Part shown: piece by piece, positions 54,564 through 63,723 of the stretch
How positions within the stretch are numbered: position 1 is the stretch's first letter
How the letters are laid out: each line of letters begins with the position of its first letter
Source of the DNA: Segetibacter koreensis DSM 18137
Lineage (GTDB): Bacteria; Bacteroidota; Bacteroidia; Chitinophagales; Chitinophagaceae
Direction of reading: 5' to 3'
DNA length: 64,000 nt
NCBI RefSeq assembly: GCF_000374045.1
Contig: NZ_KB893381.1
Location: 194,467-258,466 of the forward strand
Position numbers and translations under genes: made by a program
Notes under the pieces: generated by a model
What the model was told of the DNA's origin: nothing
Database searches by the model: none
The model's input: the letters and a program-made list of their open reading frames with translations, nothing else

Positions 54564-56570
54564 ATGGAAGAGAAATTTGACAAATCGAACGTCTTGAATT
54601 TATCAATGCAAACATCTTTGATGTTTAAAAAAGAAAATCACCAAAGCTGCAATTATCGAAAGCTCATTTCATTTATGTTGTTGTTAACGCTCTTCTCATC
54701 CCAATTGATAGCGCAGGATAAAAAGCTATGGTTGATGGGTGGGCAAAACCTTAATAACACACGCAATGCTGTTGAAGAAAACACGTTATCTGCCAAAAAT
54801 GTTAGCGATCTAACTGTAAAGTGGACGTTCACAACAAGCGGTGACGTGTCCGCTACTCCCGCAGTTGACGAGGATGGTGTATATTTTCCTGACTGGGGCG
54901 GCAATCTATATAAAGTGAACTCTGCCACAGGTGCACAGGTTTGGAGTAAAATGATTAAAGATTATACGGGTCAGGTTAAAGGCCTTGCGCGAGCCACACC
55001 AGCCCTTTCGGGAAATACGCTTGTAATTGGAACACAATTAGGCTTTCCCTTCGAAGGGGCTTATGTGCTTGGTATAAACAAGATGACGGGTGCGTTGCTC
55101 TGGAAGACAAAGGTAGAAGATCACCCGCTATCAATCGTCACACAATCAGCTACAATAAACGACGGAAAAGTTTATGTCGGAGTAGCATCCCAAGAGGAAG
55201 GTTTTGCTGCAGACAACAGTTATCCGTGCTGCTCTTTCAGGGGAAGTATGCTTTGTCTTGACTTAAGTAGCGGCCACATAATATGGAAGACTTACATGCT
55301 GCCTGAAGGTAAAGGCTTTGCGGGAAATGCTGTATGGGGAAGCACACCCGTAGTTGATATGAAACGCAACTCTCTTTTTATAACTACCGGTAACAATTAT
55401 AAGGTTCCACAGGCAATCCTCGATTGTCGGGCAGTTGGCGGCGGCGCAGCAGCGGTAAAGACATGTATAGAGGCGGTACCTGGAAGTGCTGAAAATTATA
55501 TTGACGCTATTGTAGCGATAGATTTAAAAACCGGGGCTATAAAGTGGACAAAGTCAGCCCTTCCTTTTGATGCCTGGACCGTTGCTTGCTTTATCCCCGG
55601 CTCTGCAAATTGCCCCGAGAACGCTGGCCCCGATTACGATTTTGGACAAGGCCCTGCTTTATTCTCTGCAGGAACAGGCGCTAATAAAAGGGAGCTATTA
55701 GGAGCTGGACAAAAAAGTGGAACTTATTGGGCAGTAGACCCTGACAATGGAGCAGAGGTATGGCGTACCGAAGTAGGACCTGGGAGTTCTCTTGGAGGTC
55801 TCGAGTGGGGTTCGGCAGTTGATGACAAACAGATTTATACTGCCGTTGCAAATTATTATTACATTCCTCATCTTATGACAAAAGGACCAGGAGCTGGCAA
55901 CACAGTAAAAGGAGGATTTTGGGCGGCGTTGGATGCTACAACAGGTGTTCTAAATTGGGAGTATGCAGCAGACAAACTACCTGCAATTGCTCCTCCACCC
56001 GGAACCACTGCCCCTAACCTTGGAATGGTAACAATAGCTAACGGAGTAATGTTTGGCGGTGCGCTTGATGAAAAAGGAACAATGTATGCACTAAATGCCG
56101 CTACCGGAGAAAAATTGTGGTCTTTTGAAAGCGGCGGATCCGTTAATTCAGGGGCTGCAGTAGTTAAAGGAAATGTATATTGGGGAAGCGGTTATTCTAA
56201 CTTTGGACTCGGAACCCCTAACAATAAACTATATGCTTTTTATGTTCCGAATAAAAATAATAATGCAAACAGTATTGTTGCAAGAAGCTCTGCTATCAGT
56301 AATAAACTCGATCAGCTAAATACATCAAACAAAAGCATTTCCATTTACCCCAGCCCCGCTAAGGATGTACTTCAGGTTATGTCTATCGACAAGAGCATGA
56401 TAACTTCGATACGGCTTTTTGATCTTTCAGGCAAGCTGGTAAAAGATTTTCGCCCATCCCAAACTTCCAGCGCAAAACTTGCTGTCGGCAGCATTAAAAC
56501 TGGAAGCTATGTTATTAAGGTTTCTACCACGACGAGTAACCTATCCACGCAGGTGTTAGTAGTGCATTAA
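54564..56570 (+). CDS. Secreted PQQ-propeller protein (polyvinyl-alcohol-dehydrogenase-like) with T9SS sorting domain
   Basis: 668 residues. A long leader (hydrophobic core LISFMLLLTLFSSQLIAQ at about 35-52) precedes an eight-bladed PQQ-type propeller. Blade motifs are GDVSATPAVDEDGVYFPDWGG, ATGAQVWSK, MTGALLWKTK, SSGHIIWKTY, KTGAIKWTK, DNGAEVWRTE, TTGVLNWEY and ATGEKLWSFE. The opening GGQNLNNTRNAVEENTLS and the segments CCSFRGSML and PENAGPDYDFGQGPAL match polyvinyl-alcohol-dehydrogenase-like quinoproteins. Unlike the cytochrome-fused enzymes it has no CxxCH haem motif. Residues from about 590 form a T9SS sorting domain (SIYPSPAKDVLQVMS). It has no neighbour that would supply PQQ or cytochrome c. 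Confidence 0.88.
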   Translation: MEEKFDKSNVLNLSMQTSLMFKKENHQSCNYRKLISFMLLLTLFSSQLIAQDKKLWLMGGQNLNNTRNAVEENTLSAKNVSDLTVKWTFTTSGDVSATPAVDEDGVYFPDWGGNLYKVNSATGAQVWSKMIKDYTGQVKGLARATPALSGNTLVIGTQLGFPFEGAYVLGINKMTGALLWKTKVEDHPLSIVTQSATINDGKVYVGVASQEEGFAADNSYPCCSFRGSMLCLDLSSGHIIWKTYMLPEGKGFAGNAVWGSTPVVDMKRNSLFITTGNNYKVPQAILDCRAVGGGAAAVKTCIEAVPGSAENYIDAIVAIDLKTGAIKWTKSALPFDAWTVACFIPGSANCPENAGPDYDFGQGPALFSAGTGANKRELLGAGQKSGTYWAVDPDNGAEVWRTEVGPGSSLGGLEWGSAVDDKQIYTAVANYYYIPHLMTKGPGAGNTVKGGFWAALDATTGVLNWEYAADKLPAIAPPPGTTAPNLGMVTIANGVMFGGALDEKGTMYALNAATGEKLWSFESGGSVNSGAAVVKGNVYWGSGYSNFGLGTPNNKLYAFYVPNKNNNANSIVARSSAISNKLDQLNTSNKSISIYPSPAKDVLQVMSIDKSMITSIRLFDLSGKLVKDFRPSQTSSAKLAVGSIKTGSYVIKVSTTTSNLSTQVLVVH

Positions 56571-56599
56571 TTAAAATTAATTGTAGTGTTATAAATTGT

Positions 56600-56642
56600 A
56601 GCGGGGAAAGTCAAAAGAATACGGCTTTCCCCGCTTTTTTTG
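56600..56642 (+). terminator. Terminator of the PQQ-propeller gene
   Basis: A perfect 11-bp stem, AGCGGGGAAAG/CTTTCCCCGCT, with a 14-nt loop and a run of seven T, 30 bp after the stop. Confidence 0.9.
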
Positions 56643-56775
56643 CGAAAATTGTAAGGATTGACTTAAGCTCGAAACCGAAGACGCTAGATTGTTTACTTGT
56701 TACATCACGTACTTCTTTTAAGTTGGTAACTTTCAAACTAGCGTTTTCTAACTTTCCTTCATAACAATATACCTT

Positions 56776-57024
56776 TCAGGATTGAGATGACAATAATGTT
56801 AAAGCCCCACCTTCTTTAGTAGGCATTGAATTTCCCTTATCGTCCGGCATTACTAACTTCATAGTCGCGGGCTGACTTAGGGCTATAGTAAATATAAAAA
56901 AGGTAATGAGCAGGAAACCTAGATCTACCATTCGAGTAAGATCAACACGTGTTGAGAGTCTTTTTGACTTTGCAGTAACTGCAGTCTGTTTTTTGTGGCT
57001 TTCGCCTGGAGAAATTTCCGCGAT
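56776..57024 (-). pseudogene. exbD fragment, copy A
   Basis: The minus strand translates as an ExbD N terminus: [13 protein letters not shown], then [40 protein letters not shown] and KEGGALTLLSSQS, followed by TGA. Bacteroidota ExbD proteins start MAEI and have [18 protein letters not shown], so the first codon (ATC for ATG) and the Pro-to-Arg change are damage. Only the first half of ExbD, through the membrane helix, is present. The same fragment recurs at 62004-62255. Confidence 0.75.
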
Positions 57025-57073
57025 AGCTTAAGATTTATATTAAGATGCCTATTAGCTTGAATTCCATATTCTA

Positions 57074-57793
57074 TTACAAGGTATTTGGATTTTAGGCCAA
57101 TGGAAAATAGCCTTTGCGTCCATCGCACTTTACAACACGGAACCGAAGATGGCGGGAGAAATTTTCCCCCACGCGAGCAGCAGCAATCCATTAGTATCTT
57201 TCGCATCTGGCTTTCGAAAGCAGCGGTGGGCAAATGTTCTTCAAACAGTTTACCATTTACATATGGGAAGGCATTGAGGCTTTCGTTGATGTTGCGGAGG
57301 TACTTTTCTTTGGGCGTGTTGAGTACCTCGGAGAGTTGTGCAAGTGTTGCGGCAAGGTTAGTTCCATCTTCTTCAGTTGTGACGTCGAGGTAATCGTAAA
57401 GAATACCCGTTCATCAAAAATAGCTGTATCGTCGGCAAACAATAAGAACACGAGACGAACGAGGTATAACTCAAGCGAATTACCTTCGCAACCGATGTCT
57501 TTTAGTTTATCGTGCAACAGAGCCATTAGTTCGGCAGCTTCTATATTTACCGGGTACTGTTCTTTGTAAGTTCGCTTTTGATAACCAGAAATGAAGCCAA
57601 ACAAGCGCACATGATCTACGAGTTGCGATAGATTGAATTCGTATTGCTGTCCATCTTCAAGGTCGTATAGTTTGAAGCGTTCGAAATCGCTTACAGGTAT
57701 GTATCTGGGAAGTTCTTTTTCGGTCAATCCGGGAAAGGTTGAAGAAGTTTCTCGAACGAAAAGACTGTTTGGAATTTTGATTAAACTGCTCAT
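57074..57793 (-). pseudogene. Remnant of an MmeI-like (type IIL) restriction-methyltransferase gene
   Basis: The minus strand encodes VSDFERFKLYDLEDGQQYEF, LVRLVFLLFADDTAIFDERV and, in other frames further on, AAFESQMRKILMDCC and ISPAIFGSVL(stop)SAMDAK. Those are N-terminal blocks of MmeI-family fused restriction-methylation enzymes (LLFCLFAEDTGIF, CSxxDWSxISPAIFGSxFQSxM). At least one frameshift near 57260-57320 and a stop in place of Gln break the frame. The catalytic methyltransferase part is missing: the fragment stops where the exbD fragment begins. It is a dead remnant of a once much larger gene. Confidence 0.7.
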
Positions 57794-57887
57794 CCGTTAA
57801 TCCTCCTGCTATCTGCTGTACGACGAATTGCAAGGGCCAAATAAAGGGAGCTTTACCTTCACAATTAGAAAGATTTGGTTGTTAATA

Positions 57888-58297
57888 CTACTTGCCCCCC
57901 GGATATTGAACGTTGGAGTCATCTTCGCCTGTTATAAAAATGGCTGTAGGTTTATAAGGCGTTGTCGTTGTAAGTGAACTTTTCAATGTACTCGAAAAAA
58001 GTCCACTGGACGTATTTAACCTACCGATGTTTTTTGTGCCGTTATGTTCAGTTTCCATCCAAACTACGTAAGTGCTTTTAGGGGGACTAATCTTTTTGGC
58101 TCTGCCAGCCGAATAACTTTTAAATCAATGCTGTAATTCTTATTATTGTCCTTTTTAATTTTTACCGAACCCTCTGCTGTAGGCACTACTGTTGATTTGG
58201 CGAAACTTATTTTTCTGGAACAAGAACTAAGAAAAAAAATCATAAATATCGAGAGTAAAACCGGCAAACCAGCTACCCTTAATTTTGTTGGCTTCAT
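57888..58297 (-). pseudogene. Frameshifted lipoprotein gene
   Basis: From the ATG at 58297 the frame gives a lipoprotein signal (LLSIFMIFFLSSC) and SKISFAKSTVVPTAEGSVKI-like sequence up to IRLAEPKRL, then shifts at a C-run near 58080. The next frame continues SPPKSTYVVWMETEHNGTKN and TPYKPTAIFITGEDDSNVQY up to TAG at 57888. Joined, they form one small lipoprotein of a type I recall from Bacteroidota genomes (VVPAAxGxVKVKKDxNxNY ... VVWMET). One lost base explains the break; a sequencing error is also possible. Confidence 0.68.
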
Positions 58298-58327
58298 TGT
58301 ATCTATTTTTATGTTTCTATTCAATTT

Positions 58328-58725
58328 TTAAAACCGATTAAAAATTGTTCCTTTATTCAGGTCGTTTATAATTTCCGCTAAAGCAATGAAACTTCCCCGT
58401 TTAACTACGTAAAAATCGGCGCCTATTTCAAAGCAATACTCTACATCTTCTTTAGCCGAAGATGTAGAAAATATCATAATAGGTATAGAATTGTACTTTT
58501 TATTTTCTCTGATAGTCTTTACGCACTCAATCCATTCATCCGAGGCATATTTAAATCCAGAATAACAACATCAGGAGGTTCCTCGTTCTCTGATAGTTCT
58601 ATAAGCTTTAAACCATCTCCTGCAGTTACTATTCTAAAGCTTTCGTTACATTCTTTTGCAACCGATTGAAACAGTTCGATATCATCAGCATCATCAGCTA
58701 ATATGATGCGTTTAAATGTAGACAT
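58328..58725 (-). pseudogene. Frameshifted single-domain response regulator
   Basis: The start MSTFKRIILADDADDIELFQ through PPDVVILDLNMPRM is a receiver N terminus with the phosphoacceptor Asp. The frame then ends at 58519, but the next frame continues DEWIECVKTIRENKKYNSIP, IMIFSTSSAKEDVEY and DFYVVKRGSFIALAEII up to TAA at 58328. Both halves together give a complete CheY-like domain with the switch Ser and conserved Lys. A single indel near 58535 is enough. Confidence 0.78.
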
Positions 58726-58950
58726 TGATAGAGTTGAGGAAAAAGAACTAACGGAATGTAAATGTCGTTTTTAGCAATTAGAGATAGATTAGTGATTGAT
58801 TAGAACTGTATTAGAATTGGCTGGTAGTTAAATATTCCACATTTTCCCGTTCATTTTATTTCTAAACTTAATCTAATCTTCTTTTAATCCACCCTTAATA
58901 ACGCCCAGCTAGTTTCGTATCTAATTTAATTATTTCAAAAAAGATACAAT

Positions 58951-59544
58951 ATGAAAAAGATAATATTTTCCATCGTCCCTTTTTTATTCTTCCTGCTGTT
59001 TCAAACTGGTTGCACAAGCAAAATGACACCTACTGTAGCTAAAAATGCGGACCTTTCAACTAACTATAAGAATATAAAGACCTACTCCTGGACTTCGGAT
59101 ATTGATAATATACCTAATGACCAGCTTTTTATAGGGATGAACGGTATATACATTTTCAACAATGAATCTGCAAGAAAAATGATTAAAGATGCTATTCAAT
59201 ACGAGCTTGACTCTCGCGGGTATAAAAAAGTGAAAGGCGACAACGGCGATATGAAGGTATCTTTTTCAGTGTTGGAAAGAGAGGGCAGATTAAAAACTAC
59301 TAATGGCTATGTAACCTTGTCTTCCGGCGAGAAAGTACGTACAGACGACAACGTCAGTTATACAGATGTAAAGCCTGGTACCCTTATCATTAACCTTATC
59401 GACTCTAAACAAAAAGTGCAGATCTGGCAGGGTTTTGCTTCAGGCATTTTGCAGCCTGATAATCTTAGAGATCAGTCTAAGGTGAGACAGGCGGTATCCA
59501 GCATTTTTTCAAAGTTCCAGCACAACAACCATAGTAATATGTAA
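58951..59544 (+). CDS. DUF4136 lipoprotein
   Basis: 197 residues with a lipoprotein signal (MKKIIFSIVPFLFFLLFQTGC). The DUF4136 pattern follows: YKNIKTYSWTSDIDNIPNDQ, ARKMIKDAIQYELDSRGYKKV, GDMKVSF, TLIINLIDSKQKVQIWQGFA and VRQAVSSIFSKF. The family sits on the outer membrane or in the periplasm; function unknown. It is intact among broken neighbours. Confidence 0.9.
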   Translation: MKKIIFSIVPFLFFLLFQTGCTSKMTPTVAKNADLSTNYKNIKTYSWTSDIDNIPNDQLFIGMNGIYIFNNESARKMIKDAIQYELDSRGYKKVKGDNGDMKVSFSVLEREGRLKTTNGYVTLSSGEKVRTDDNVSYTDVKPGTLIINLIDSKQKVQIWQGFASGILQPDNLRDQSKVRQAVSSIFSKFQHNNHSNM

Positions 59545-59662
59545 GAACTAAAGCTTTTGCCGATAACCCTGGCGACGGTAAACAGTTATCGACACTAACA
59601 TCATTAAAAGGGGGCGCACAGTTATTGCAGGATCTATGTTGTAGCCAAAAAAGCACGATTGT

Positions 59663-60901
59663 ATGGAGGCAATTATAAAGTGGTTTAGAGTTCGTTATAG
59701 AAGTATTGTAAATAGTATTGCCTTTCTGCCAGCTATAATTGCCTCCCTTTTTTTAGTGTTGTCATGGCTAATGATAGCGTTCGATTTTTCAAATGCGGGA
59801 AAAAATATAAAATCTCAACTACACTGGTTAAGTTTAAAAGATGCTACTACCGCCAGGAGCATTATCTCATCAATTGTTGCCGGTATTATATCTCTTACCG
59901 TCTTTAGTTTCTCTATGGTTATGATTGTTTTAAACCAGGCAGCATCACAAATGAGCAACCGGATTCTTGATAAATTGATAGGCAACCGGTCTCAGCAATG
60001 GCTGCTGGGATTCTATATTGGTACTATTGTATATGCACTTTTTCTGCTTAGCGCTATCCGCGATATTGATTCGGGTATATATGTACCTGCCTTAAGCACT
60101 TACCTGTTGATCACACTGACCATCATCGACATTTTTTTATTTATTTATTTCTTGCACTACATTACTACCTCGGTTAAGTATGAGACTATTATCGGCCGAA
60201 TTTTCAAACAAACTAAAGAAAGTCTCGAGAAGAGTTGTAACCAGAAGAAATTCATCCCAAGGGAGCCAACTACGGAACAAGGAGTGAGAATTACAGCTAA
60301 AACGTCGGGCATATTCCAGGGGTTTCAGCAAGAAAAGCTGCTGAAGCTGTGCGAAGAGGAAAACCTGTTGATTTCGTTTATTTATGCTGAAGGCACGTTT
60401 ATTTTAAATGGGTCGCCTTTTGCTGTTGTCTTACATGCAAAAAATATTTCAACAGAAACGGGAGATAAAATTGCTTTCTTAACCTACATAGAAGACAGTG
60501 AAAAAATAGAAAGCAATTTTTACTATGGCTTCAGGCAATTAAAAGAGGTAGCTGTTAAGGCATTAAGCCCTGGTATTAACGATCCGGGAACTGCTATTTT
60601 AAGCCTCCATGCTTTAGCAGACTTACTGGCGTTTCGATCGTGTAATTATCCTGAAAGTGGAATAGGGGATTCAAAAGACCGTGTACGAATCCTGGTTAAT
60701 GAGAAAAGCTTCGACCAACTATTTGTCGAATATTTTTTGCCAATTTGGGATTATGGCAGGAACGACCGTTCTATAAGACAAGAAGTACGGTTAATATTAG
60801 TTCAATTACGAATGCAGACAAAAAACCAACTGGTCAGTAATCTTTTACAGGAAGTGGAAGCATTGGAAAGCGACGCAATTACGTTGAAGCGTGACTACTA
60901 G
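59663..60901 (+). CDS. DUF2254 membrane protein
   Basis: 412 residues with four membrane helices in the first half (IAFLPAIIASLFLVLSWLMIAF, ISSIVAGIISLTVFSFSMVMIVL, LLGFYIGTIVYALFLLSAI, YLLITLTIIDIFLFIYFLHYI). The soluble half has EVAVKALSPGINDPGTAILSLHALADLL, a strong DUF2254 signature. NQAASQMSNRILDKLI after helix 2 is also typical. Function unknown. It is followed after 70 bp by the broken MscS gene, as these membrane genes may once have formed an operon. Confidence 0.9.
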   Translation: MEAIIKWFRVRYRSIVNSIAFLPAIIASLFLVLSWLMIAFDFSNAGKNIKSQLHWLSLKDATTARSIISSIVAGIISLTVFSFSMVMIVLNQAASQMSNRILDKLIGNRSQQWLLGFYIGTIVYALFLLSAIRDIDSGIYVPALSTYLLITLTIIDIFLFIYFLHYITTSVKYETIIGRIFKQTKESLEKSCNQKKFIPREPTTEQGVRITAKTSGIFQGFQQEKLLKLCEEENLLISFIYAEGTFILNGSPFAVVLHAKNISTETGDKIAFLTYIEDSEKIESNFYYGFRQLKEVAVKALSPGINDPGTAILSLHALADLLAFRSCNYPESGIGDSKDRVRILVNEKSFDQLFVEYFLPIWDYGRNDRSIRQEVRLILVQLRMQTKNQLVSNLLQEVEALESDAITLKRDY

Positions 60902-60974
60902 TGCGTTCGCAGAAGTACGGTGGTATTTGATCAAACATTTATAGTGCAGGAACTGTTATCTATTAAAGCTTGTT

Positions 60975-61427
60975 ATGGATAAAATTATAACGCGACTGCA
61001 TACTTATTACATCGCTTTTTTAAAAGCAATACCGCGTATTGGATTAGCAATTTTAATCTTAATCATAGGTATTATTGTTGCCTCCTAGATTACCAAAGTC
61101 ATCTGGGAAAGATTGATCGGTAAATCGCACGATCCATTAATGAGTGGTTTTTTAGAGAAAGCAATTAAACTGGTCTTGCTAATTGCTGTTTTTCTTCTTG
61201 CTTTAAACATTGCTGGGTTAAGCAGCATAGCCGCAGCAATAATGGCAACTGCCGGTGCTTCGGCTTTGGTAATAGGTTTTGCTTTTAAAGATATCGCCGA
61301 AAATTTTCTGGCAGGAACCATTTTGGCATTTAATCGTCCCTTTCATGTTAACGATACAGTGCAGGTAGAAAATGTTTTTGGCAAGGTGAAATCAATGCAT
61401 CTAGTCCCTTTACCGTTAAAGCAATAA
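60975..61427 (+). pseudogene. MscS-like mechanosensitive channel gene, broken
   Basis: From the ATG at 60975 the frame reads a membrane segment (GLAILILIIGIIVAS), hits TAG at 61086-61088, and continues in the same frame with MscS pore sequence: PLMSGFLEKAIKLVLL, AAIMATAGASALVIGFAFKD and ENFLAGTILAFNRPFHVNDTV. It then fails again near 61395, where the neighbouring frame continues VKAINGAN. The beta and C-terminal domains of MscS are missing. Confidence 0.8.
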
Positions 61428-61470
61428 ATGGAGCAAATAGCCCCGTAGAAGATAAGTAGCCAAATTATAA

Positions 61471-61530
61471 GAAATGGGAGGCATAATGGAATTTGTTGAA
61501 CTTTAAAATTTGTATAGCGCCTCCCATTTC
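61471..61530. terminator. Long-loop inverted repeat between the MscS remnant and the secreted-protein gene
   Basis: GAAATGGGAGGC (61471-61482) pairs perfectly with GCCTCCCATTTC (61519-61530). It lies 17 bp beyond the stop of the minus-strand gene at 61547 and may terminate it, though the loop is 36 nt and the T-run weak. Confidence 0.45.
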
Positions 61531-61546
61531 ATTTAAAGCCCCGTTA

Positions 61547-61945
61547 TCAATTTGCCTTCTTATCGCTTTTTTTGTTGTTCGACTTAGTTCCATTATTTTT
61601 AAGAAGTTCATTTGATGCTTTTTTGCCTATTGCATTTTCCGATGCAGAGCCTTGAGGAGATCCGCTGAGTGTACCGCCGCCGGCTCCTCCTGTACCCACC
61701 GGGCTGCCTGGCGTATAGTCATGCTTACCATGATGAAGGGTAACAACTTTACCACCATGTATCGCAGTTCCAGGCGGAAGGTTTGATTGTTTCAATTTAG
61801 AAACTTTTGACTGCCCTGTTTTACTCTTATTGGTTGATTCGGCAAAGGTGTTGCTTTTTACTTTGTTAGTCGCTTTGCTCTTTGCCTGAGCATTTACCAA
61901 AGTAGTTGATAGTGTAAGCGCTGTTATAAGAACTAGTAATTTCAT
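61547..61945 (-). CDS. Secreted low-complexity protein
   Basis: 132 residues with a signal peptide (MKLLVLITALTLSTTLVNAQA). The mature protein is Lys/Ser/Asn-rich at both ends (KSKATNKVKSNTFAEST, NNGTKSNNKKSDKKAN) with a Gly-rich centre (VGTGGAGGGTLSGSPQG) and the motif LPPGTAIHGGKVVTLHHGKH. No family is recognised. High pI; cell-surface or periplasmic. Probably real because of the clear signal peptide. Confidence 0.65.
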   Translation of the reverse strand: MKLLVLITALTLSTTLVNAQAKSKATNKVKSNTFAESTNKSKTGQSKVSKLKQSNLPPGTAIHGGKVVTLHHGKHDYTPGSPVGTGGAGGGTLSGSPQGSASENAIGKKASNELLKNNGTKSNNKKSDKKAN

Positions 61946-62003
61946 ACTGTTGCTTTTATAAACTTACTCAATAATGTTGCCATACCCCTCAAATTTAAAA
62001 TAT

Positions 62004-62255
62004 TATAACAATAGACCTTTCCGGATTGAGATGGCAATAATGTAAAGCCCCACCTTCTTTGGTAGGCATTGAATTTCCCTTATCGTCCGGCATTACTAAC
62101 TTCATAGTCGCGGGCTGACTTAGGGCTGTAGTAAATATAAAAAAGGTAATGAGCAGGAAACCTAGATCTACCCATTCGAGTAAGATCACCATGTTGAGAG
62201 TCTTATCGACTTTGCAGAAACTGCAGTCTGTTTTTTGTGGCTTTCACCTGGAGAA
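62004..62255 (-). pseudogene. exbD fragment, copy B
   Basis: Nearly the same 250 bp as 56761-57013, in the same orientation. It also encodes [20 protein letters not shown] and [19 protein letters not shown] with [20 protein letters not shown], but has its own lesions: a 2-nt loss before the VDL motif and a 1-nt loss after GGAL. Both copies begin and end at nearly the same points of exbD. Confidence 0.75.
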
Positions 62256-62261
62256 GCCTAA

Positions 62262-62844
62262 CATCTGTTTCGAATCGGGATAGCGAACAAAGAAAAGACG
62301 CAGCATCAACTTCATTAGCCACGCCGGGAGTTTCGCCAGACGAGCCTGAGCATCCGTCAGGGTGAGCTCAACTAAGGCATCGAGGTTCCTATTCTGCGCT
62401 AGCTTCTTCTCGTAGCCCGCCTTTCAGGCAATGGGCATCGAGCCGTCGATTGACACACCAGGCTCATACACGGCTATCTTTGTGAAAGTATTGTTGTTTC
62501 TGGCAGCTTCTAAGGCAATCAATCCACCATAGTTGTGCCCTACCAAAAAGTTTCCGCATGAATCTCGCTGCACTGCAAGCACGTCATCAATTTCCTTTTG
62601 AATGCCGTAGGCGTCGGCTTGTGCGCCAGTTCCGCCTCGACCTAGGCGCTCCCGGAGTATGTCCGGCAAAGTTGTCTGCAAGGGCCGAAGCGAAGACAGC
62701 ATAGTCGCTCGCCATCGAACGGACGCTGGGGAGCACCATTACTCCCGGTCCCGTGCCCACTGAGAGGAAACTGATATTCGTTCCATCCTTAGAGATCACA
62801 GTTCGAAATTCACCTTTTCTGTTGGTTGACTTTGTCTTCGACAT
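62262..62844 (-). pseudogene. Alpha/beta hydrolase gene, frameshifted and truncated, probably imported
   Basis: From the ATG at 62844 (MSKTKSTNRKGEFRTVISKD) the first frame runs to SVGTGPGVMVLPSVRSMASDYAV and LADNF. A shift near 62690 leads into the frame with RGRGGTG-like sequence, DVLAVQRDSCGNFLVGHNYGG (nucleophile position Asn instead of Ser) and AVYEPGVSIDGSMPIA. After a TGA it continues to QARLAKLPAWLMKLMLRLFF and stops where the exbD fragment starts. GC is higher than in the flanks and AGGAGG stands before the ATG, unusual for Bacteroidota, so a foreign origin is likely. Confidence 0.7.
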
Positions 62845-63285
62845 GATCGTCCTCCTTAGAGTGTGATCATATCTCTGGCTACATATCAAAGGCAATAACG
62901 CACTTTGGCACCTATCGCCATTCAACAATTTTATTCTGACTAACGTAAGAAAATAGGGTTTAGAAGTCATGCTGTTACTATTCCTAATCCTTCGCTTGCG
63001 ATTTCAAATTTACTGATTTGCTTCTTCATCTTTTTAATTAAGACCAGTTTTCTTTTCTGAAATAATGGTTCGGTACAAACACTTTATTTAAACAGAAATG
63101 GAGGAGATGTTATCCTAGGATCAGAATTATTATTCACATTCTAGTTGAGCTTCACTTATGAAGTCCCCAAGTTCTTCTGGTGATTGACCTTCTTTCACTT
63201 TGCTTCTATCTTTAAATATTTCAACAATGGTAAGCAAGATGTTTTTTCAAAATAGGTTGCAATATTCATTCCTTAAAATCAAAAA

Positions 63286-63310
63286 GCTGGATAAAAATCC
63301 AGCCTTTGTT
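63286..63310 (+). terminator. Terminator-like hairpin
   Basis: A perfect 7-bp stem GCTGGAT/ATCCAGC with a 4-nt A loop, followed by CTTTGTTTT. No gene ends just before it, so it may belong to an unrecognised small RNA or an eroded gene. Confidence 0.5.
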
Positions 63311-63424
63311 TTAAAAAAAACCTATCACCTCTTTAAAAGTAGTACTTTTATATTAGCATTATAATTAATTCATCTTTTTGCTTTAAGATTAATCTATACA
63401 TTTAAAATAATTTAATAAAAGAAT

Positions 63425-63480
63425 AGGGAGCAGAACTTTGCTCTTGAGGGGGTCAAGTTGCAAGAAGTTAACTGCTCCCT
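63425..63480. repeat. 9-bp inverted repeat with 38-bp spacer
   Basis: AGGGAGCAG (63425-63433) pairs with CTGCTCCCT (63472-63480), and the spacer contains further pairing options (AACTTTGCTC, AGTTAACT). The region could be a structured RNA or a terminator. Nothing else supports a gene here. Confidence 0.35.
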
Positions 63481-63723
63481 TTATATATTTCAATGTTAGA
63501 ACTTCAGTTAATTTCAAAGGTACCTCTTTGCTGAGGGATTTGAAAAAAATGATAGTGAGACAGTATGAGCGTCACTACATTTCATTCCGCCAATTTATAA
63601 TCATTTCGTTAGTAGAGGAACCCGCTTTTTATCTACAATAAGCCATAAGGAAAACTCGACAATGGATCTGGCTACCACATCCCTTTTCATCTTTCGCTAT
63701 ATTAATTAGCAACCCGGAACTTG

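Larger units (their letters stand above)
62845..63723. other. Gene-free region with two hairpins
   Basis: 879 bp with no gene I can support. It contains a small terminator-like hairpin at 63286-63303 and an inverted repeat at 63425-63480. A plus-strand frame at 63438-63641 shows no family features. Confidence 0.45.

Noticed and set aside
63438..63641. 67-residue plus-strand frame near the right edge
   Set aside because: It overlaps an inverted repeat and shows no protein-family pattern.
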